Assembly: GCA_020073285.1 (NCBI GenBank)
Contig: JAIQFM010000015.1
Coordinates: 1-39,693 of the forward strand
Length of the DNA: 39,693 nt
Source: Terriglobia bacterium
GTDB taxonomy: Bacteria; Acidobacteriota; Terriglobia; Terriglobales; Acidobacteriaceae
Direction: 5' to 3'
The position numbers and the translations under genes were made by a program. The notes below the pieces were generated by a model that made no database searches, had not been told where the DNA came from, and saw only the letters and a program-made list of their open reading frames with translations. This document shows, one piece after another, positions 39,487 to 39,693 of the stretch. Numbering within the stretch: position 1 is the first letter of the stretch; each line of letters begins with the position of its first letter.

Positions 39487-39693
39487 GTGGAACATCAATC
39501 CATCGTCGTCCTCGATTTCGGCTCGCAGTACACGCAGCTCATTGCGCGCCGCATCCGCGAACAAAGCGTCTTCTCCGTGGTGCTCCCTTGCACGGCGCCG
39601 CTGGAGGGAATCAAGGCGTACCACCCGGCGGGAATTGTGCTTTCCGGTGGGCCGTGCTCGGTATACGACAAGGACGCGCCGCCCGCCGACAAG
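39487..39693 (+). CDS. guaA: GMP synthase, N-terminal part (cut by the window edge)
   Basis: The first 69 codons of glutamine-hydrolysing GMP synthase, which converts XMP to GMP. From GTG 39487 the frame reads [24 protein letters not shown], the hallmark start of the class I glutamine amidotransferase domain, and later [17 protein letters not shown], the oxyanion-loop region. The catalytic Cys and the ATP-pyrophosphatase domain lie beyond the window. No ATG alternative is in frame nearby, and no ribosome site is clear. Confidence 0.93.
   Translation, partial: MEHQSIVVLDFGSQYTQLIARRIREQSVFSVVLPCTAPLEGIKAYHPAGIVLSGGPCSVYDKDAPPADK

Overview
The window looks like a chromosome segment of an acidobacterium, probably of the Terriglobia/Koribacter type. 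This is inferred, not proven. The signs are a GC-rich genome, a ~2000-residue secreted protein that joins a sortilin/BNR-type propeller to serial Ig-like modules and ends in a Cys-Gly-rich hydrophobic tail, a tandem family of small secreted LolA-like proteins, and many short intergenic repeat arrays. No rRNA, tRNA or CRISPR was recognised.

Left part (1-10125) is a surface-polysaccharide island flanked and interrupted by two insertion sequences. A complete ISL3-type element (8-1353) is followed by a tight operon that builds a GDP-activated manno-heptose: SDR epimerase, HddA-like kinase, HddC-like guanylyltransferase, and a single polypeptide fusing a GmhA-like isomerase to a GmhB-like phosphatase. 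An FkbM methyltransferase, a transaldolase (which could supply sedoheptulose 7-phosphate) and a glycosyltransferase remnant follow. A second IS (7531-9054, DUF772/DDE type, at a CTAG target) separates these from a GDP-mannose 4,6-dehydratase gene that carries a one-base frameshift.

Middle part (10131-25683): L-2-hydroxyglutarate dehydrogenase/oxidase; the giant secreted protein; an ABC ATPase and a MacA/HlyD-type adaptor with no permease gene; the molybdate importer modA-modB-modC, interrupted by an opposite-strand DedA/VTT membrane-protein gene; then a predicted outer-membrane protein and a c-type cytochrome behind a Fur-box-like palindrome. The cytochrome start region is a 4-copy, 21-bp tandem repeat in which each copy holds its own Shine-Dalgarno sequence and in-frame ATG.

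Right part (25725-39693) is mostly housekeeping: murB, a small secreted protein, a YVTN-propeller lipoprotein, aroF (DAHP synthase), cysK, nfo, three tandem secreted paralogues (one broken by a nonsense codon), leuS, a SYLF-domain protein, a polytopic membrane protein and the 5' end of guaA.

The gaps hold several repeat families: degenerate heptamer (or octamer) arrays at eight or more sites, a dispersed element in two copies 21.6 kb apart, a cluster of short hairpins, and a 57-bp direct duplication. The heptamer arrays abut or enter start and stop codons, so they appear to shape gene ends.
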